Virus record (IMG/VR): IMGVR_UViG_3300030099_005488
Span: 1 to 21,600 of that record
DNA: 21,600 nt
DNA from: a virus
Reading direction: 5' to 3' (one strand)
Shown here: positions 19,205-21,600 of the stretch, piece by piece
Layout: the number at the start of each line of letters is the position of its first letter
How positions within the stretch are numbered: position 1 is the stretch's first letter
The notes under the pieces: model-generated
The model's input: only the letters and a program-made list of their open reading frames with translations
Databases searched by the model: none
What the model was told of the DNA's origin: nothing
Program-made: the position numbers and the translations under genes

Positions 19205-20748
19205 TAAAATACCTCCTTCTTATCATTAATACCAAAATCAGGCGCAGATACTGTTACTTCCTTGTTTACAAAGGCGGGTATCTTCCATACACGCACAGGA
19301 CGCCCCTTGATCTTTATAAGCTTACTCTCACCGCCTCTGTCACGTAGTCGTTGCGCCATCTTATATGTCTTATACTCAAAGAAGCGATGTTTCTTGAGAT
19401 GGTTTTCAAAGTCTTTAAGACGGAAGTACGTTACGTTTTCTTCTTCATCTGTCCAAGGACGCTTCAATAGTATCTCTTCTTTATCTTGTGCCTGCTGTAA
19501 ATGCGAACAAAACTCTTCAAGATGGTCATAAAACTGACCTGTGATGCTTGCGTCTTCAGGCACTTCTATAATAGCACTCTCGTTTTCACGCATTTCACGC
19601 AGTAAACTGGATATGCGTGTCTCCCATATATTACGATTTACGGACTGTGGCATGAAGTTTAATTGTTCCATACAGGCCTTTTGAAAGGTAGTTTGGTTCT
19701 GTAATGCGTCTGTATCCAATTCTAAGGGCTCACTATTGACGTCTACGAACCATACGGGTGGTACAGAGTTATATTTACGCAAGTTGGCTATCATGGCCCC
19801 TTGTATGGCCGCTCCTATGCCATGGCGTCGTGTAAGACATAGAGTCTTGTTGCAATGCGCGTTGATAGGTGAGTCACTACATTTATAGGCATAATCTTTT
19901 TTCTGTAGCTGTTTTGCCACAATATTAACTTCGCCAAGAGGCAGAGGTGGCTCAAGATAGTTTGTGTTGTACACTTGTATCTCTGTTTCCCATGTGTCCG
20001 GGTATGCTTTGCGTAGATACACGCCAAGATTAAATAATCCATTGTTACGCCCACCTTCTGATATCTTTTTGCGTGCTAATATTTGTAAGCACGGTGGGCC
20101 GTCAACCAATATGTCTTCTTTAATATTCTCACCAATGCGTATCTTGGATAGTTGCTCAGGTGTCTGTTTATATTTTTCATACAGTTCTATAAACTCATCA
20201 AGCGTGGCACCTGTGCCGTCGTCTTTGATGGCATATCGTAGACCACTCTCGGCATCAAAATAAGGTAGGTTAAGGAAGTTACCTACATCATCACGGTCAA
20301 GGTTTAGTTTTATCTGCTTAGGAAAGACCTCGCTACCGCCGTAGCCAAGCGCGGCCGATATTTGCTGTAATGTTTTCTGCATATCTTCAGCGTCAATCCA
20401 CTCTGTGGAGAACAAGAAACAATGTGCTCCACCTGATTTAGATCGACAGATCACCAAAGGCAGTTTTAGTTTTCTTATCTTTTTCACTAATACTTTATGG
20501 TCCAGGGGATATTGATCCACATCAATACATCCCCAGACACATTTGTTTTCTTCGTTTATGGGTATGATACCTACTGCCCGGCCTTTACCAGACAGGTGAC
20601 CCTCCCATAGCTCTGTGGACCGTGGTTCGCGAATGATCGCGGCACGGCCCGTGCTCTTACCATTTAATTGCTTCTTGTCAATCTTAAACGTGCCATACGC
20701 CAACCGCAGGCCGTCAAAGATAGCGGCAAATTTTTCAGTTGTAGACAT
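19204..20748 (-). CDS. Archaeo-eukaryotic-type primase (TOTE/Prim-Pol-like)
   Basis: A 514-residue protein whose N-terminal domain carries the AEP primase signature: DxD at Asp76/Asp78 (WGCIDVDQYP), the sxH motif with His109 (SKSGGAHCFLF) and a following NFLNLPYFD segment (157-165), comparable to the third motif. The middle contains a PriCT-like element (KISEGGRNNGLFNLGVYLRK, 228-247) and a Cys cluster (Cys290, Cys299, Cys304) followed by TRRHGIG, a likely metal site. The C-terminal third is helical (LLREMRENESAIIEV, HLEEFCSHLQQAQDKEE). It would make primers for PolA and perhaps extend them. There is no fused helicase. The start lies right after a 17-base inverted repeat with no ribosome binding site. 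Confidence 0.88.
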   Translation of the reverse strand: MSTTEKFAAIFDGLRLAYGTFKIDKKQLNGKSTGRAAIIREPRSTELWEGHLSGKGRAVGIIPINEENKCVWGCIDVDQYPLDHKVLVKKIRKLKLPLVICRSKSGGAHCFLFSTEWIDAEDMQKTLQQISAALGYGGSEVFPKQIKLNLDRDDVGNFLNLPYFDAESGLRYAIKDDGTGATLDEFIELYEKYKQTPEQLSKIRIGENIKEDILVDGPPCLQILARKKISEGGRNNGLFNLGVYLRKAYPDTWETEIQVYNTNYLEPPLPLGEVNIVAKQLQKKDYAYKCSDSPINAHCNKTLCLTRRHGIGAAIQGAMIANLRKYNSVPPVWFVDVNSEPLELDTDALQNQTTFQKACMEQLNFMPQSVNRNIWETRISSLLREMRENESAIIEVPEDASITGQFYDHLEEFCSHLQQAQDKEEILLKRPWTDEEENVTYFRLKDFENHLKKHRFFEYKTYKMAQRLRDRGGESKLIKIKGRPVRVWKIPAFVNKEVTVSAPDFGINDKKEVF

Positions 20749-20765
20749 AAGTATTTAGAATACTT
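20749..20765 (-). promoter_or_regulatory. Perfect inverted repeat at the primase start
   Basis: On the minus strand AAGTATT-CTA-AATACTT ends immediately before the primase ATG. It contains the last codons and the stop (TAA) of the upstream gene. No Shine-Dalgarno sequence is present, so primase translation may depend on coupling, and the hairpin could control it. A chance AT-rich palindrome is possible. Confidence 0.5.
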
Positions 20766-21564
20766 TTTTGTCTTTAGAAGTATCTTCAGCTACAGGTTCC
20801 GGATTGCCCTCATTGTCAGCTTGATGCTTAACAGGCACTTCACCGGCTTTGATGCTTTGAGCAAAAGCTTTTGCCCGGTTATAAACGCTCTCATCAGTAA
20901 CCATACTGTCCTTTGCCATCTCCCAACCGTGCCAACTACCTTTGTCGTTTTTCTCTGGAACGGTGGTGAGTTTATAAATATGGCTAAAACGTGGTGGACT
21001 AAAGGCGCCATTAGCACTAGGCAAGACAATGGATTTAATTAACGTGTTCCATTTCTTTGACTTTTTACGCTGCGTAGATTTCATTGTAATCAAGGCAGGC
21101 TCAGCAGCACCATCGTCTTTCAACAACAATACAAAATGCTGATGCGTTTCTTCAATGTAATCACCGTCGGCACCTACAACCTTGTCCTGGTTAGTGTTTT
21201 CGTCTCTCTGTGTTTCAGGTCTTTTTTCATTAGGCAGGTATATAGCAACCGGTGCTCCTGTGCCATTGCCACGTGGTGCCCATTGAATAAAGCGAACTTG
21301 GTAAGAACACGGTATAACTCTAATACCGTCTTTCCCTTTAAAGATCTCTTTACTGACCGTATTATAAATGTCGCCTTTTTTGGCATTGTCATTTTCATTC
21401 ATAATATCATCGTCTTGACCAGATATTATCTTGAGAAACGGTGTAGCCAGATCTTCTTGACCAACATTTTCGTTACCCATATCTTGGTCTTGTTCAAACA
21501 TAGAACTTAAAGCGACCACATTTGCAGATTTAGGGTCTGCTACCTCTTTTTTTGCTTCAGCCAT
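20755..21564 (-). CDS. Putative single-stranded DNA-binding protein
   Basis: A 269-residue protein first in the replication operon seen here. The central region has GDIYNTVSKEIFKGKDGI then IPCSYQVRFIQWAPRGNGTG, and VLLLKDDGAAEPALITMKST with SQ/TQRKKSKKWNTLI. This pattern recurs in phage genes placed next to primases and polymerases and is often annotated as ssDNA-binding protein. The N terminus is acidic and flexible (EQDQDMGNENVGQEDLATPF). The C-terminal tail is acidic and ends in Phe (AEDTSKDKKVF), as in T7 gp2.5-like SSBs, where the tail binds replication partners. AAAGGAGG precedes the ATG. A recombination mediator is the alternative; the SSB label is a moderate-confidence inference. Confidence 0.75.
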   Translation of the reverse strand: MAEAKKEVADPKSANVVALSSMFEQDQDMGNENVGQEDLATPFLKIISGQDDDIMNENDNAKKGDIYNTVSKEIFKGKDGIRVIPCSYQVRFIQWAPRGNGTGAPVAIYLPNEKRPETQRDENTNQDKVVGADGDYIEETHQHFVLLLKDDGAAEPALITMKSTQRKKSKKWNTLIKSIVLPSANGAFSPPRFSHIYKLTTVPEKNDKGSWHGWEMAKDSMVTDESVYNRAKAFAQSIKAGEVPVKHQADNEGNPEPVAEDTSKDKKVF

Positions 21565-21600
21565 TTTTACCTCCTTTGGCTTTTTTGATTACTGCTCTTT

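Overview
The window looks like part of a tailed double-stranded DNA phage (Caudoviricetes) genome, or a prophage or plasmid-phage form of one. Every credible gene lies on the minus strand, so transcription runs from high to low coordinates. Short genes packed with ATGA, TAATG or TGATG junctions, a terminase/portal block and a family-A DNA polymerase/primase block support this. The protein families resemble those of uncultured marine phages of Proteobacteria. That host guess rests on family resemblance only.

Right block (21564 to 15164): a replication operon. In transcription order it encodes a putative ssDNA-binding protein, an archaeo-eukaryotic-type primase, a small conserved phage protein, a sigma-70-region-4-like helix-turn-helix protein, a UvrD-type helicase, a small DUF6378-like protein and a family-A DNA polymerase with 3'-5' exonuclease. 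It ends at a hairpin terminator. The polymerase has Leu at the position equivalent to E. coli Phe762, a state proposed to mark slower-replicating or temperate viruses.

Middle block (15032 to 7972): small accessory units, most with their own sigma-70-type promoter and/or terminator. Seven carry a shared leader motif (AACTA-type repeats just before GGAG). They encode a ribbon-helix-helix protein, several unknown small proteins, a Cys-rich protein whose motifs look reordered relative to its apparent relatives, a zinc-ribbon protein, a DUF932 protein and others. An AT-rich stretch with GGTAAC/GTTACC-type repeats (12654-12809) is a candidate origin or operator array. From about 7561 to 11650 the DNA is packed with CCWGG (about 43 sites, against 3 in the 7.5 kb to the left).

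Junction (7396-8022): 627 bases without a gene. It holds a GC-rich, repeat- and hairpin-rich segment and, at 7491-7506, a perfect 16-bp TGTTTCACGTGAAACA. This is the canonical bacterial parS sequence bound by chromosome-partition protein ParB. No parA or parB gene is in the window, so this site may recruit the host's ParB. It is the most striking feature here.

Left block (7395 to 42): packaging and head genes. These are the terminase small subunit, a PD-(D/E)XK nuclease overlapping it by 128 bases, the terminase large subunit, a structural-type protein with an internal twin-arginine-like segment, a P22-type portal, a small basic protein, a protein with a C-terminal membrane anchor, an overlapping exported Cys-rich protein, and a two-helix membrane protein (holin-like). 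No tRNA, CRISPR array, integrase or transposase was seen.
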